Shown here: positions 11,186-20,780 of the stretch, in pieces | Position numbering within the stretch: the first letter of the stretch is position 1 | How the letters are laid out: each line of letters begins with the position of its first letter | NCBI RefSeq assembly: GCF_003325755.1 | Contig: NZ_QORI02000010.1 | Location: 141,426-205,425 of the forward strand | From: Pseudomonas sp. SST3 | GTDB taxonomy: Bacteria; Pseudomonadota; Gammaproteobacteria; Pseudomonadales; Pseudomonadaceae | Direction: 5' to 3' | Length of the DNA stretch: 64,000 nt | The notes under the pieces: generated by a model | Database searches by the model: none | Told to the model about the DNA's origin: nothing | Seen by the model: only the letters and a program-made list of their open reading frames with translations | Translations under genes and position numbers: made by a program

Positions 11186-12373
11186 TCAATCGAGCAGTTC
11201 GATGGCCATAGCAGTCGCTTCGCCGCCGCCAATGCAGATAGCCGCGACGCCTTTGCGCAAGCCGCGATCGCGCAACGCGGCGATCAACGTGACCAGAATC
11301 CGCGCGCCTGACGCGCCAATCGGATGGCCCAGGGCGCAGGCACCGCCGTTGACGTTGACCTTGGCGTGATCCAGGCCGAGCTCACGCATGGTGACCATGC
11401 TGACCACGGCAAAGGCTTCGTTGATCTCGAACAGATCCACCTCGTCGAGGCGCCAGCCGGTGCGCTCCAGTAGTTTGTGGATGGCGCCAATGGGCGCGGT
11501 CGGGAACAGATTCGGTGCGTCCGTGAACACGGCATGTCCGTGAATAATCGCCAGAGGTTTCAAGCCAAGCTGTTCGGCCTGGGAGCGACGCGTCAGCACC
11601 AGCGCGGCGGCGCCATCGGAAATGGAACTGGAATTAGCGGCGGTAACGGTGCCGCCCTCGCGGAACGCCGGCTTGAGGGACGGAATCTTCTCCGGCATCG
11701 CCTTGGGCGGCTGCTCGTCGTCGCGAATGGTGCGCTGCTCGCGTCCCTGTGTGACCTCGAGGGGGGCGATCTCGCTGGCGAAGCGGCCGCTGGTAATAGC
11801 GTCGCGAGCGCGCTGCAGCGACGTGAGCGCGTAGGCGTCCTGCTCTTCGCGGCTGAAGCCATGGTTCTGCGCGCAGTCTTCGGCGAAGGTGCCCATCAGC
11901 CGACCCTTATCGTAGGCATCTTCGAGACCATCCAGGAACATGTGGTCGAGCACCTTGCCGTGCCCCATGCGATACCCGCTACGGGCTTTTTCCAGCAGGT
12001 AAGGCGCATTGGACATGCTCTCCATACCGCCTGCGACGACCACGTCAACACTGCCGGCACGCAACGCATCATGCGCCATGATGGCGGCCTGCATGCCAGA
12101 GCCGCACATCTTGTTCAGCGTGGTGCTCGCGGTGGCCTTCCCAAGTCCCGCTCCGAGTGCCGCCTGCCGTGCGGGCGCCTGGCCGAGCCCTGCCGGCAGC
12201 ACGCAACCCATCAGCACTTCCTGCACCTGGTCGGCAGCGATGCCGCTGCGCTCCACTGCCGCGCGAATCGCAGCCGCGCCAAGCTCCGGCGCGCTGACGC
12301 TTTTAAGATCGCCTTGAAAGCCGCCCATGGGTGTACGGGCGCAGCCTAGAATCACGATTGGGTCGTTGTTCAT
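11186..12373 (-). CDS. Acetyl-CoA acyltransferase (thiolase)
   Basis: A 395-residue thiolase II with the three catalytic elements: Cys90 in LNKMCGSGMQA, His near 350 in GGACALGHPIGASG, and Cys near 380 in AICIGGGEAT. It cleaves 3-oxoacyl-CoA with CoA, or condenses two acyl-CoAs. Between an acyl-CoA dehydrogenase and an HSD17B10-like SDR, the inferred substrate is 2-methylacetoacetyl-CoA, giving acetyl-CoA and propionyl-CoA. It could also cleave acetoacetyl-CoA made by the CoA-transferase at 32630-33954, since no other thiolase is in the window. Confidence 0.92.
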   Translation of the reverse strand: MNNDPIVILGCARTPMGGFQGDLKSVSAPELGAAAIRAAVERSGIAADQVQEVLMGCVLPAGLGQAPARQAALGAGLGKATASTTLNKMCGSGMQAAIMAHDALRAGSVDVVVAGGMESMSNAPYLLEKARSGYRMGHGKVLDHMFLDGLEDAYDKGRLMGTFAEDCAQNHGFSREEQDAYALTSLQRARDAITSGRFASEIAPLEVTQGREQRTIRDDEQPPKAMPEKIPSLKPAFREGGTVTAANSSSISDGAAALVLTRRSQAEQLGLKPLAIIHGHAVFTDAPNLFPTAPIGAIHKLLERTGWRLDEVDLFEINEAFAVVSMVTMRELGLDHAKVNVNGGACALGHPIGASGARILVTLIAALRDRGLRKGVAAICIGGGEATAMAIELLD

Positions 12374-12387
12374 TATCTATCTCCCGA

Positions 12388-13155
12388 TTATTTCGCAGCC
12401 ATGCGCAGCGCGCCGTCGAGGCGGATCACTTCGCCATTAAGCATGTCGTTCTCGATGATGTGGCGCACCAGGGCTGCGTATTCATTGGCGCGACCCAGAC
12501 GTGGCGGAAACGGCACGCCGGCGGCCAGGGAATCGCGTACCTCCTGGGTCATGCCGGCCATCATCGGCGTCTCGAACACGCCTGGGGCGATGGTCATCAC
12601 GCGGATGCCGTGACGCGCAAGCTCGCGAGCCGCCGGTAGCGTCATGGCCACAACGCCGCCCTTGGAGGCGGCATAGGCGGCCTGGCCGATCTGGCCGTCG
12701 TAGGCGGCGATGGATGCAGTATTGATGATCACGCCGCGATTGCCCTGCTCGTCCGGCTTGCCCCTGGCAATGGCTTCTGCTGCCAGGCGCAGCATATTGA
12801 AGCTGCCGATCAGGTTGAGGCCGATGACCTTGCTGAAACTTTGCAGACCATGCGGGCCCTGGCGGCCCAGAACCTTTTCGCCGCTGGCGACGCCGGCGCA
12901 ATTGACCAGCCCGTGCAGACCGCCGAAGTGTTCAAGCGCTGCATCGATCGCCGCTTGCGCCGCAGTCTCGTCACAAACATCGGTGACCACACCGAGGGCG
13001 CTCGCGCCCAGCGCTTCGCTGCGCTCGTCCAGCAAGTCGGCATTGATGTCCGCCAGCACCACCTTGGCGCCAGCGGCGACCAGCGCATCTGCGGCTGCCG
13101 CCCCCAGGCCGGATGCGCCGCCGGTGATCAGAAAAACCTTGTTTTGAATATCCAC
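12388..13155 (-). CDS. SDR 3-hydroxyacyl-CoA dehydrogenase type-2 (3-hydroxy-2-methylbutyryl-CoA type)
   Basis: A 255-residue short-chain dehydrogenase with the NAD motif TGGASGLG (residues 11-18), NCAGVA, and the catalytic [22 protein letters not shown] (Ser, Tyr and Lys). The long loop containing [16 protein letters not shown] is characteristic of type-2 3-hydroxyacyl-CoA dehydrogenase (HSD17B10). It oxidises 3-hydroxy-2-methylbutyryl-CoA in isoleucine breakdown. The start is a GTG at 13155, 6 bases after GAGGT. An in-frame TTG at 13170 is less likely. The gene is 14 bases before the thiolase gene, so they form an operon. Confidence 0.88.
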   Translation of the reverse strand: MDIQNKVFLITGGASGLGAAAADALVAAGAKVVLADINADLLDERSEALGASALGVVTDVCDETAAQAAIDAALEHFGGLHGLVNCAGVASGEKVLGRQGPHGLQSFSKVIGLNLIGSFNMLRLAAEAIARGKPDEQGNRGVIINTASIAAYDGQIGQAAYAASKGGVVAMTLPAARELARHGIRVMTIAPGVFETPMMAGMTQEVRDSLAAGVPFPPRLGRANEYAALVRHIIENDMLNGEVIRLDGALRMAAK

Positions 13156-13374
13156 AGCACGACCTCGCAAAGATGATAGGGATCGCTGCAGACCAGCTGC
13201 CGGATCCTGCTGGCTACATCTTCATCAGACCGATCAGCACGAACAATGGTCGTTGCATGCAATCGCGGTGACTGTTTTGGCCAAACCGTTTCGTCTGCTC
13301 CACACCTTCACGACCGCCAGCAAATACCTGGCCCTTGCCCGGTTGGGGGTGAACAAGCCCACGCCAGCCACCGG

Positions 13375-13397
13375 TTCGCGAGCAAGCTCGCTCCTAC
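13375..13397. repeat. Single REP element
   Basis: The sequence CGCGAGCAAGCTCGCTCCTA, the reverse of the REP whose translation reads RSELARE, lies alone in the 324-base gap 13156-13479. Nothing else is recognised in that gap. Confidence 0.75.
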
Positions 13398-13479
13398 GAA
13401 AAGCAAGACATGCCATGAGCGGGTTGCTGTGCCCGTAGGGTCCAGAGGATGCGGGCAATCCTTGCTCAGCGCGGCGGCT

Positions 13480-14499
13480 TTAATCGGCGCGCAAAATCAA
13501 CCCGCGGTACTGGCCCGGATTGGTCCCGGTCCATTTGCGGAACGCTTTGTAGAACGAGCTGACATCGGCGAAGCCCAGTCGCTCGGCGATCTCGACGTAG
13601 GTGATCCCGGCGTCGGACAACCACAAGGTTGCCATTTCCTGGCGCACCAGATCCTTGATGGCCTGGTACGGCAAGCCCGCTTCGGCAAGCCTTCGCCGAA
13701 GCGTCGATGGCGACATGCATAGCTCCTTTGCAAGCCTTTCACTGGTCGGCCACTGTTCTGCCGGCAGCCTACGCAGCTGTGCCTTGATACGACTGGCGAG
13801 GCTGGTGTTATCCCGGTATTTGACCAGAATGTTCGCCGGCGCCTGGGCCAGAAAGCCGTGCAACTCCTGTTCGTTGCGGCGCACCGGCAATGCGAGCACC
13901 TCGGCGGCGAAGATGATTCGTGTGCTGGACCGGGCAAAGCGCAGATTGTCGGAGAACATCACGCGGTAATCATCAGTAAAAGCCGGCTCGGCGCAGCGCA
14001 GCTCGACGGCCAGTAGAGGGATGCGTCGCCCCACCAACCAACAAGCCAGGCCATGCACAAGCATCCAGAAAGTGAAATAACCAAAGGCGCGTAGAGGTGG
14101 CGATTGCGACTCAACCAACCTGATCTCGGCCAGGCTCTGGCTGCGATGCAGCTCGCCGCGAAAACGCTCGAAGGTCAATCCGAAGAAATCCAGCGCCACT
14201 TGCATAGCCCTGTCGAGCGTCGGTTGGGCCATCGCCGCGCGGCAAACGAAGGCAAAGCTGCCGGTACGCATCCGTCGTGGATCCATGCCGAAGAACTCAT
14301 CATCGAAATGCCGCGCCAGCCGCCGCCAGAGCTTGCTGTACTGGACCACGTCAATCCGCGCCTCCGGATTGCCAAGATCGATTGGCAAGAGGCCTAACTT
14401 GTCCAACAGAGCTTCGGCAGGCAGCGTTGGCGCGGTGAATGCCAACAGTGCTTCATGCACCAGCTGAACCGAAATGGTGCCTTTGTCCTCACGGTTCAT
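13480..14499 (-). CDS. AraC-family transcriptional regulator
   Basis: The 339-residue protein has an N-terminal arabinose-binding-like region and two C-terminal AraC helix-turn-helix motifs: SERLAKELCMSPSTLRRRLAEAG and YVEIAERLGFADVSSFYKAFRKWTGTNPGQYR. This is the architecture of OruR/GlxA-like and MmsR-like activators with a long N-terminal sensor. Its ATG overlaps the end of the upstream LysR gene by 4 bases (ATGA), so the two regulators are translationally coupled. It is upstream of and co-oriented with the isoleucine-type genes and may activate them. A role in control of mmsA, by analogy with MmsR, is possible but not shown. Confidence 0.85.
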   Translation of the reverse strand: MNREDKGTISVQLVHEALLAFTAPTLPAEALLDKLGLLPIDLGNPEARIDVVQYSKLWRRLARHFDDEFFGMDPRRMRTGSFAFVCRAAMAQPTLDRAMQVALDFFGLTFERFRGELHRSQSLAEIRLVESQSPPLRAFGYFTFWMLVHGLACWLVGRRIPLLAVELRCAEPAFTDDYRVMFSDNLRFARSSTRIIFAAEVLALPVRRNEQELHGFLAQAPANILVKYRDNTSLASRIKAQLRRLPAEQWPTSERLAKELCMSPSTLRRRLAEAGLPYQAIKDLVRQEMATLWLSDAGITYVEIAERLGFADVSSFYKAFRKWTGTNPGQYRGLILRAD

Positions 14500-15404
14500 G
14501 CGCGACCCATCATCTGGTCCTGGCTCTTGGCGGCAACTTCACGGAGAAAATCCCAGCAGACGCGCATGCGTGCGAGGTCCTTGTTTTCCACCGGCATCAG
14601 CATCCAGAAGGTGCGGGTGAATTCGATTTCATCGACCAGCACTTCCTTGAGCAACGGCTCCTTGCGTGCCGAGAAGGCCGGCAGAATCGCCAGGCCTGCA
14701 CCGGCCGCCACCGCCTCTTGCTGGGCAAGGATGCTGGTGCTACGCAACGAGTGCTGCCGGGGACGGACAATCTCGTCGAGGAAAAACAGCTCCTTGCTGT
14801 AGAGCAGGTCTTCGATATAACTGACGAAGATGTGCTGGCTCAGATCTTCACGGCAACGGATCGGCGGATGCTGCGCCAGATAGGCCTCCGAGGCATAGAG
14901 CCGTAACACGTAGTCGGTCAGTTTGGTGATCACATAAGGGCCACGCTCCGGTCGCTCCAGGGTGATGACGATGTCCGCCTCGTGCCTTGCCAGGCGCACC
15001 GAGCGCGGCACTGCCAGCAGGTCCACGCCGAGGTGCGGATAGTCACGGGTCAGATTGGCCACCTGCCCGGCCAGCATCACCGTGCCGTAGCCTTCGGTGG
15101 CGCCGATACGCACCTGTCCGGAAAGCTTGTCGGCGGTCAGGCTCGGTTGCTCGATGGAGGCAATGGCGCTTTCCATAGCTTCCGCCTGGGCTAACAACTC
15201 GCGGCCGGCTTCGGAGAGTCGGTAGCCCGCCTTGGCGCGGATGAACAGCTGCCGGTCCAAGGCTTTCTCCAGCGCCTGCACCCGCCGCGCAACGGTCGTG
15301 TGGTCCACGGCCAGGCGCCGCGCGGCGATCGTCAGCTTGCCCGCGCGTGACAGTTCGAGAAAGAAGCGCAAATTGTCCCAATCCACCACAAACTCCAGGT
15401 CCAT
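14496..15404 (-). CDS. LysR-family transcriptional regulator
   Basis: The 302-residue protein has a winged helix-turn-helix at residues 8-65 (NLRFFLELSRAGKLTIAARR, VDHTTVARRVQALE) and a C-terminal effector-binding fold of LysR type. The VDHTTVARR motif is typical of the subgroup that binds with His-Thr-Thr in the recognition helix. It is divergent from the enoyl-CoA hydratase at 15562 with 157 bases between. It overlaps the AraC gene by 4 bases, so it probably regulates one or both directions. The effector is unknown; an acyl-CoA or related acid fits the setting. Confidence 0.85.
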   Translation of the reverse strand: MDLEFVVDWDNLRFFLELSRAGKLTIAARRLAVDHTTVARRVQALEKALDRQLFIRAKAGYRLSEAGRELLAQAEAMESAIASIEQPSLTADKLSGQVRIGATEGYGTVMLAGQVANLTRDYPHLGVDLLAVPRSVRLARHEADIVITLERPERGPYVITKLTDYVLRLYASEAYLAQHPPIRCREDLSQHIFVSYIEDLLYSKELFFLDEIVRPRQHSLRSTSILAQQEAVAAGAGLAILPAFSARKEPLLKEVLVDEIEFTRTFWMLMPVENKDLARMRVCWDFLREVAAKSQDQMMGRA

Positions 15405-15561
15405 CAGGGTTCAGCGAGCCGGTGAATGGCCCGACTGTGCAAAAAAACAGAATACCTCTGCATTTAGTCGCATGGGTTTAATATTTTTACGCTGCTAGGC
15501 TCGTTCATCGAAACTGTTTCGCCTCACGGCGTCCGCATCATTCCAACAAGAAGGAACCGAC

Positions 15562-16338
15562 ATGAGCCAGAAGATCCAGCTCGAAATGCGCGACCACACG
15601 GCACTGCTGACCATCGCTAATCCGCCGGCCAACACCTGGGACCGCGAGTCTCTGGCGGCACTGGAACAGATGATCGGCCAGCTCAATGACGATCCGCACG
15701 TGTATGCGCTGGTGATCACCGGCCAGGGGGAGAAATTTTTCTCTGCCGGAGCCGATCTCAAGCAGTTCGCCGATGGCGATAAGCAGGGTGCGCAGGAAGT
15801 CGCGGCGCTATTCGGTCGCGCTTTCGAAGCGCTGAGCCGTTTCCGCGGCGTGTCGATTGCCGCCATCAATGGTTATGCCATGGGCGGCGGGCTGGAATGC
15901 GCGCTGGCTTGCGATATCCGCATCGCAGAGGAGCAGGCGCAGATGGCACTGCCGGAAGCCAAGGTGGGCCTGCTGCCCTGCGCTGGCGGCACGCAGAATC
16001 TGCCGTGGCTGGTTGGTGAAGGCTGGGCCAAGCGAATGATCCTCTGCGGCGAGCGCATTACGGCGCAAAAGGCGGAGAAGATCGGTTTGGTCGAAGAGGT
16101 GGTAGGTCGTGGCGAATCGCTCGAAGTGGCCCTGCAACTGGCCGCGCTGGTGGACCAGCAGAGCCCCTCCTCGGTCAGCCGCTGCAAGCGCCTGGTTATG
16201 AATGCGCGACAAGCGCCTCAAGACGCCGGCTGGGCTGCCGAGCGCGAGTTGTTCGCTGAGCTGTTCGATACAGAGGATCAAAAAGAAGGCGTCAACGCCT
16301 TTCTGGAAAAGCGCAGCCCCACCTGGCGCAACGCCTGA
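15562..16338 (+). CDS. Enoyl-CoA hydratase/isomerase family protein
   Basis: A 258-residue crotonase-fold protein with the CoA-binding and oxyanion segments FFSAGADLKQFADGD (residues 55-69) and AINGYAMGGGLECALACD. The active-site area reads LPEAKVGLLPCAGGTQNLP, in which the second glutamate position of classic hydratases is occupied by a different residue. Hydration of methacrylyl-CoA or tiglyl-CoA would complete the valine and isoleucine pathways on either side. Transcribed away from the LysR gene. The exact reaction cannot be fixed from sequence. Confidence 0.85.
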   Translation: MSQKIQLEMRDHTALLTIANPPANTWDRESLAALEQMIGQLNDDPHVYALVITGQGEKFFSAGADLKQFADGDKQGAQEVAALFGRAFEALSRFRGVSIAAINGYAMGGGLECALACDIRIAEEQAQMALPEAKVGLLPCAGGTQNLPWLVGEGWAKRMILCGERITAQKAEKIGLVEEVVGRGESLEVALQLAALVDQQSPSSVSRCKRLVMNARQAPQDAGWAAERELFAELFDTEDQKEGVNAFLEKRSPTWRNA

Positions 16339-16345
16339 AACGACC

Positions 16346-16367
16346 AGGCCCCGCGCAGGCGGGGCCT
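16346..16367 (+). terminator. Perfect 9-bp stem-loop after the enoyl-CoA hydratase gene
   Basis: AGGCCCCGC and GCGGGGCCT form a perfect stem with a GCAG tetraloop, 8 bases after the stop codon. A T-run is lacking, so termination is probable but not certain. Confidence 0.65.
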
Positions 16368-16489
16368 ATGGCTTTGCGGATCGGAGCTGGAAAGACCTGA
16401 ATGCTGCGTATCAGAAGCTAGAACTTCGCCCCGGCGGGTCTACCAATGTCCGCGTCAAATATTCGCTTGCATAAGTCCGCAGTATTCCC

Positions 16490-16627
16490 TGCTCGCGCGA
16501 GCTCGCTCTACAAAGCGGCACCCTACTCCGACGCTGTTGCCCTCCTAGGAGCCGGGGGACGCCCAGCTCCTTTCCGGCGATCCGTAGCCACGCGCTACCC
16601 CTCGATCGCGAGCAAGCTCGCTCCTAC
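16490..16627. repeat. Two REP-like elements in a gene-free stretch
   Basis: A degraded copy (CTCGCGCGAGCTCGCTCTAC) lies at about 16492-16512 and an intact copy (GCGAGCAAGCTCGCTCCTAC) ends at 16627, both in the same orientation. They lie in the 446-base gap 16339-16784 between convergent genes; besides the stem-loop at 16346, nothing else is recognised. Confidence 0.7.
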
Positions 16628-16784
16628 AGAAACAGCCCATAGCCATCTACTGCCCCCTACGCTCCTGGTGAGCTTCGACACTGCGACTTCGCCGCTCTCT
16701 GCCGCCTGTCCAAACTCGCGCTGAAGGGTGAACGGCTGCAGCTTCTTGCTTCTTGCTACCAGCCTCCCGCTACTCGCTACTCGC

Positions 16785-17801
16785 CTATTTGAAATTCCGC
16801 TTGATCAGCCGTTCCAGCCAGCCAACGATGCCGGCGCGAAACAGCAACACGCAGAGCACGAAGATCACCCCGAGAATTACATGCACCCACTCGCCCAACG
16901 GACCGTTGGATAGCGAGCTCTGCAGTGTCACCACCACGGTTGCCCCCACTATCGGCCCGAGAATGGTGCCGACACCGCCCAGCAGGGTCATCAGGATCAC
17001 TTCGCCAGACATGTGCCAGTGCGCATCGGTCAACGAGGCGAGCTGGAATACCACGGTCTTGGTCGAGCCGGCCAAGCCGGTCAGCGCTGCGGAAATCACG
17101 AAGGCCAGCAGCTTATGCGCATCGACGTTGTAACCGAGCGATATCGCTCTCGGTTCGTTTTCGCGGATGGCCTTGAGTACCTGGCCGTACGGCGAATGAA
17201 TGGTGCGCTGGATGATGGCAAACCCGAACACGAACACCGCCAGCACGAAGTAGTACAGGGCCATGTTGTTCTGCATGTCGAACAAGCCCAGCAGGTGCCC
17301 TCGCGGCACGCCCTGCATACCGTTTTCACCCCCGGTGAAAGGCGCCTGCACGAAGACGAAAAATGCCATCTGTGCCAATGCCAGGGTAATCATCGCGAAA
17401 TAGATGCCCTGCCTGCGGATCGCCAGCAATCCAAAGATCAGGCCCAGCACCGTCGATGCCAACGTGCCGGCGAGAATGCCCAACTCAGTACTCAGGCCAC
17501 TGTAGCTGCTGAGCATATAGCCGGTGATGTACCCGCCACAGGCGAAGAACGCCGCATGTCCGAATGACAGCAACCCCGCGTAGCCCAGCAGCAGGTTGAA
17601 TGCGCAGGCGAACAGTGCGAAGCACAGCAGTTTCATCAGAAACACCGGGTAGACCATCATCGGCGCCACCAATGCCACCCCCAGCAGCACCGTGTAGAAC
17701 ACATACTGCCGGCGAAGCGCAGCACGACGGCGTTCGCGCTCGGCATTGGCCCGCATGATCATGGGAGACGCTTGAACGCTTTCTTGAGTCGACATGTTCA
17801 T
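16785..17801 (-). CDS. livM: Branched-chain amino acid ABC transporter permease LivM
   Basis: The 338-residue membrane protein has about ten hydrophobic segments beginning with VFYTVLLGVALVAPMMVYPVF. It has the LivM signature region GLLSFGHAAFFACGGYITGY and GYNVDAHKLLAFVISAALTGLAGS. It forms the inner-membrane channel with LivH. Its start overlaps the livH stop by 4 bases. It is the last gene of the (-) operon livG-livF-binding protein-livH-livM. Confidence 0.92.
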   Translation of the reverse strand: MNMSTQESVQASPMIMRANAERERRRAALRRQYVFYTVLLGVALVAPMMVYPVFLMKLLCFALFACAFNLLLGYAGLLSFGHAAFFACGGYITGYMLSSYSGLSTELGILAGTLASTVLGLIFGLLAIRRQGIYFAMITLALAQMAFFVFVQAPFTGGENGMQGVPRGHLLGLFDMQNNMALYYFVLAVFVFGFAIIQRTIHSPYGQVLKAIRENEPRAISLGYNVDAHKLLAFVISAALTGLAGSTKTVVFQLASLTDAHWHMSGEVILMTLLGGVGTILGPIVGATVVVTLQSSLSNGPLGEWVHVILGVIFVLCVLLFRAGIVGWLERLIKRNFK

Positions 17802-18685
17802 GCCTCCTTACCGAACAGGCCTGCGGGACGGACAAGCAGGACCAGTACCATGATCACGAAAATCACCGTATTCGCCGCCTCCGGATAGAACACCTTGGTT
17901 AAGCCCTCGATCAGTCCCATGGCCAGACCGGTGATGATTGCCCCCATGATCGAACCCATGCCGCCGATCACCACCACAGCGAACACGACGATGAGCAGAT
18001 TCGAGCCCATGCCCGGGGTCACCGCGTAGATCGGCGCGGCGAGCACACCAGCGAAGGCGGCCAATGCCACACCGTACCCATAGGTCAGCGTAATCAGCAG
18101 CGGTACGTTGATGCCGAACGCCTGCATCAGTTTCGGATTTTCCGTGCCGGCGCGCAGGTAGGAACCCAGCCGCGTCCGCTCGATCATGTACCAGGTAGCG
18201 AAGCACACTGTCAGAGCGGCAACGATGACCCAGCCGCGGTAGGTTGGTAGGAACATGAAGCCCAAATTATGCCCACCCTTGAGCATCTCCGGCATCGGGT
18301 AGGACGAACCCGAGACACCGAACAACTTGACGAAGCTGCCCTCGACGATCAGCGCCAGGCCGAAGGTCAGTAGCAGACCGTAGAGGTGATCCTCACCCGC
18401 AATGCGCCGCAGCAGGCCGCGCTCGATCCCGATCCCCAGCAACCCGACCAGCAGCGGGGACAACAGCAGCGCCGCCCAGTAATTGATGCCCAGGTAATTC
18501 AGCCCGAGGAATGCTGCGAAGGCGCCGAGCATGTACTGCGCGCCGTGGGCGAAATTGATGATTCGCAGCAGGCCGAAAATAATCGCCAGACCAAGGCTCA
18601 GCAGCGCGTAGAACGACCCATTGATCAGGCCGAGCAACAACTGCCCGAACAGAACACTCAGGGGAACGCCGAAAACAAGAGTCAT
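17798..18685 (-). CDS. livH: Branched-chain amino acid ABC transporter permease LivH
   Basis: The 295-residue integral membrane protein starts with LLLGLINGSFYALLSLGLAIIFG and NFAHGAQYMLGAFAAF, the conserved LivH N-terminus, and has about eight membrane segments. AAGLFGK at the C-terminus is also typical. It pairs with LivM. The start lies 69 bases after the binding-protein gene and its stop overlaps livM. Confidence 0.93.
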   Translation of the reverse strand: MTLVFGVPLSVLFGQLLLGLINGSFYALLSLGLAIIFGLLRIINFAHGAQYMLGAFAAFLGLNYLGINYWAALLLSPLLVGLLGIGIERGLLRRIAGEDHLYGLLLTFGLALIVEGSFVKLFGVSGSSYPMPEMLKGGHNLGFMFLPTYRGWVIVAALTVCFATWYMIERTRLGSYLRAGTENPKLMQAFGINVPLLITLTYGYGVALAAFAGVLAAPIYAVTPGMGSNLLIVVFAVVVIGGMGSIMGAIITGLAMGLIEGLTKVFYPEAANTVIFVIMVLVLLVRPAGLFGKEA

Positions 18686-18754
18686 GATTCATACCCACGA
18701 AAGTCCGTGACACCCCGACCGCCAGCGGCCGGGGAATGGCTCGGGTCAGGCCGA

Positions 18755-19969
18755 TCAGTTCTTGGTAACCAGCTTGCACTGACTCTCGGAAAGCGGGCGG
18801 AACGCCTCATCCCCAGGAATGGTGCTGACGACCTTGTAGAGGTCCCATTCTCCCTTGGACTCGGCCGGTGTTTTGACTTGTACCAGGTACATGTCATGTA
18901 CCATGCGCCCGTCCTCGCGGATTGTGCCGTTCTTGGCGAACATATCGTTGACCGGCGTCTTGGCCATCTGCGCACGGACGGTTGCGGTGTCGTCGCTACC
19001 GGTTTCCTTCACGGCGTTCAGATAATGGGTGGCAGCCGAATAAATACCCGCGTGAACCATGGTCGGCATGCTGCCCATGCGTTCCTCGTAGCGCTTGGCC
19101 CAGGCGCGGGCTTCCTCGTTCATATCCCAATACCAGCCGGTGGTCAGCATCAGGCCTTGGGTAACTTCTAATCCCATGGCGTGAATGTCGTTCAGAAACA
19201 CCACCATGCCGGCCAGGCGCTGCCCGGATTGAGTCACGCCGAACTCGCTGGCGGTCTTCAATGAGTTGACTGTATCGGCGCCAGCGTTGGCCAGCGCAAC
19301 GACATCGGCACCGGAGCCCTGGGCCTGCAGGATGTAAGACGAGAAATCGCTGCTCGGGAAGGGATGGCGCACGGTGCCGACCACGCTACCGCCCTCGGCC
19401 TCGACCACCTTCGTGATATCCGCTTCCATCGCGTGACCGAAAGCGTAGTCGGCGGTGAGGATGAACCAGCTCTTGCCACCATCCTTGAGCACCGCATTGG
19501 CAGTGCCATTGGCCAGCGCGAAGGTGTCATAGGTCCAGTGAATATGGTTGGGTGAGCAGAACTCGTTGGTGATGCTGGAGGCCGCTGCGCCGGAGATCAG
19601 TGCCAGCTTGTCGCCCTGCTCGACCACCTTGCTTGCCGCCAGCACCACGGAGCTGGCAACCATGCCGGTCACCATGTCGACGTTACGCTCGTCGATCCAC
19701 TGCCGCACGGTGTTGGCGCCAACGTCCGGTTTGTTCAAGTCATCGGCGCTGAAGGTCACGATCTTCTTGCCATCGACACTGCCACCGAAATCTTCGATCG
19801 CCATCTTCAACGCTTCGAGACCACCCGGGCCGGACAGGTCGCGGTAGGTGCCGGACATGTCAGCGAGATAACCGATGCGAATTTCGTCGTTACTGATTTC
19901 TGCCTGTGCGACACCGGCGATCATGCTGGAAACCAGAACGGCAGCTGCAGTTTTCTTGATGGTTTTCAT
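18755..19969 (-). CDS. ABC transporter substrate-binding protein (HAAT family)
   Basis: The 404-residue periplasmic protein has a signal peptide MKTIKKTAAAVLVSSMIAGVAQA-like segment (residues 1-22) and a two-lobe type I binding fold: IRIGYLADMSGTYRDLSG at the N-terminus and TADYAFGHAMEADITKVVEA in the middle. It delivers ligand to LivHM. Such proteins bind Leu/Ile/Val, but members of this subgroup also bind aromatic or short acids, so the ligand is inferred from the surrounding catabolic genes. The ATG at 19969 is used because it begins the signal peptide. The upstream in-frame extension to 20017 is Gln-rich and unlikely. Confidence 0.9.
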   Translation of the reverse strand: MKTIKKTAAAVLVSSMIAGVAQAEISNDEIRIGYLADMSGTYRDLSGPGGLEALKMAIEDFGGSVDGKKIVTFSADDLNKPDVGANTVRQWIDERNVDMVTGMVASSVVLAASKVVEQGDKLALISGAAASSITNEFCSPNHIHWTYDTFALANGTANAVLKDGGKSWFILTADYAFGHAMEADITKVVEAEGGSVVGTVRHPFPSSDFSSYILQAQGSGADVVALANAGADTVNSLKTASEFGVTQSGQRLAGMVVFLNDIHAMGLEVTQGLMLTTGWYWDMNEEARAWAKRYEERMGSMPTMVHAGIYSAATHYLNAVKETGSDDTATVRAQMAKTPVNDMFAKNGTIREDGRMVHDMYLVQVKTPAESKGEWDLYKVVSTIPGDEAFRPLSESQCKLVTKN

Positions 19970-20063
19970 ATTCACCCACTGTGATTGTTTTTGTTGTTGT
20001 GTCCATTGTTGACGCACTCGCCGGCGTACACGGCGAACCGGCGGGTCTTCCTGACAAGAGGCA

Positions 20064-20780
20064 TCAAACCCCCAGACAGCTATTCAAAAACTCCTTTTTC
20101 GAATCCAGTTCGGCAGCGCTGATTTCTTCGATGATCTGGCCGTGCTCCATCACGTAATGGCGGTCGGCCAAGGGGGCGGCAAAACGGAAGTTCTGCTCCA
20201 CCAGAACGATGGTCAAACCACGTTTCTTCAGTTTGATCAGCACCTCGCCGAGCTTCTGCACGATCACCGGCGCCAGGCCCTCGGTGATTTCGTCGAGTAG
20301 AAGCAGATTGGCGCCGGTGCGCAGGATGCGCGCCATGGCCAGCATCTGCTGCTCGCCTCCGGACAACCGGGTGCCCTGGCTGAAACGACGCTCATAAAGA
20401 TTGGGGAACATCTCGTAGAGTTCATCGAGCCCCATGCCGCCACTGCGCACGGTGGGCGGCAGCAGCAGATTTTCTTCAACGCTCAGGCTGGAAAAGATGC
20501 CGCGCTCTTCGGGACAATAACCGACACCAAGCCGGGGAATCTGGTGCGCCGGGATTCCAATGGTTTCGTTGCCGTTGATCACGATGGAGCCAGTGCGTCG
20601 ACCGACCATGTTCATGATGGCGCGCAATGTGGTGCTGCGGCCGGAGCCATTGCGGCCCAGCAGCGTGACCAGCTCTCCCCGCCCAACCACGAGATCGACG
20701 CCGTGCAGGATATGGGACTCGCCATAGAACGCATGCAGGTCATCCAGCCGCAGCTGGTCACGATCGGCCAAGGGCGTCAT
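20064..20780 (-). CDS. livF: ABC transporter ATPase LivF, with Walker A Lys replaced by Arg
   Basis: The 238-residue ATPase has signature LSGGEQQMLAMARIL, Walker B LLLLDEITEGLAP and the switch His in LVEQNF-type context (here VEQNFRFA). The Walker A motif reads GRNGSGRST, so the usual lysine is Arg48; the codon is CGC in the sequence. Similar Arg variants are known in some LivF-like proteins. Working with LivG as a heterodimer may tolerate a weakened site. The start overlaps the livG stop by 4 bases. Confidence 0.9.
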   Translation of the reverse strand: MTPLADRDQLRLDDLHAFYGESHILHGVDLVVGRGELVTLLGRNGSGRSTTLRAIMNMVGRRTGSIVINGNETIGIPAHQIPRLGVGYCPEERGIFSSLSVEENLLLPPTVRSGGMGLDELYEMFPNLYERRFSQGTRLSGGEQQMLAMARILRTGANLLLLDEITEGLAPVIVQKLGEVLIKLKKRGLTIVLVEQNFRFAAPLADRHYVMEHGQIIEEISAAELDSKKEFLNSCLGV

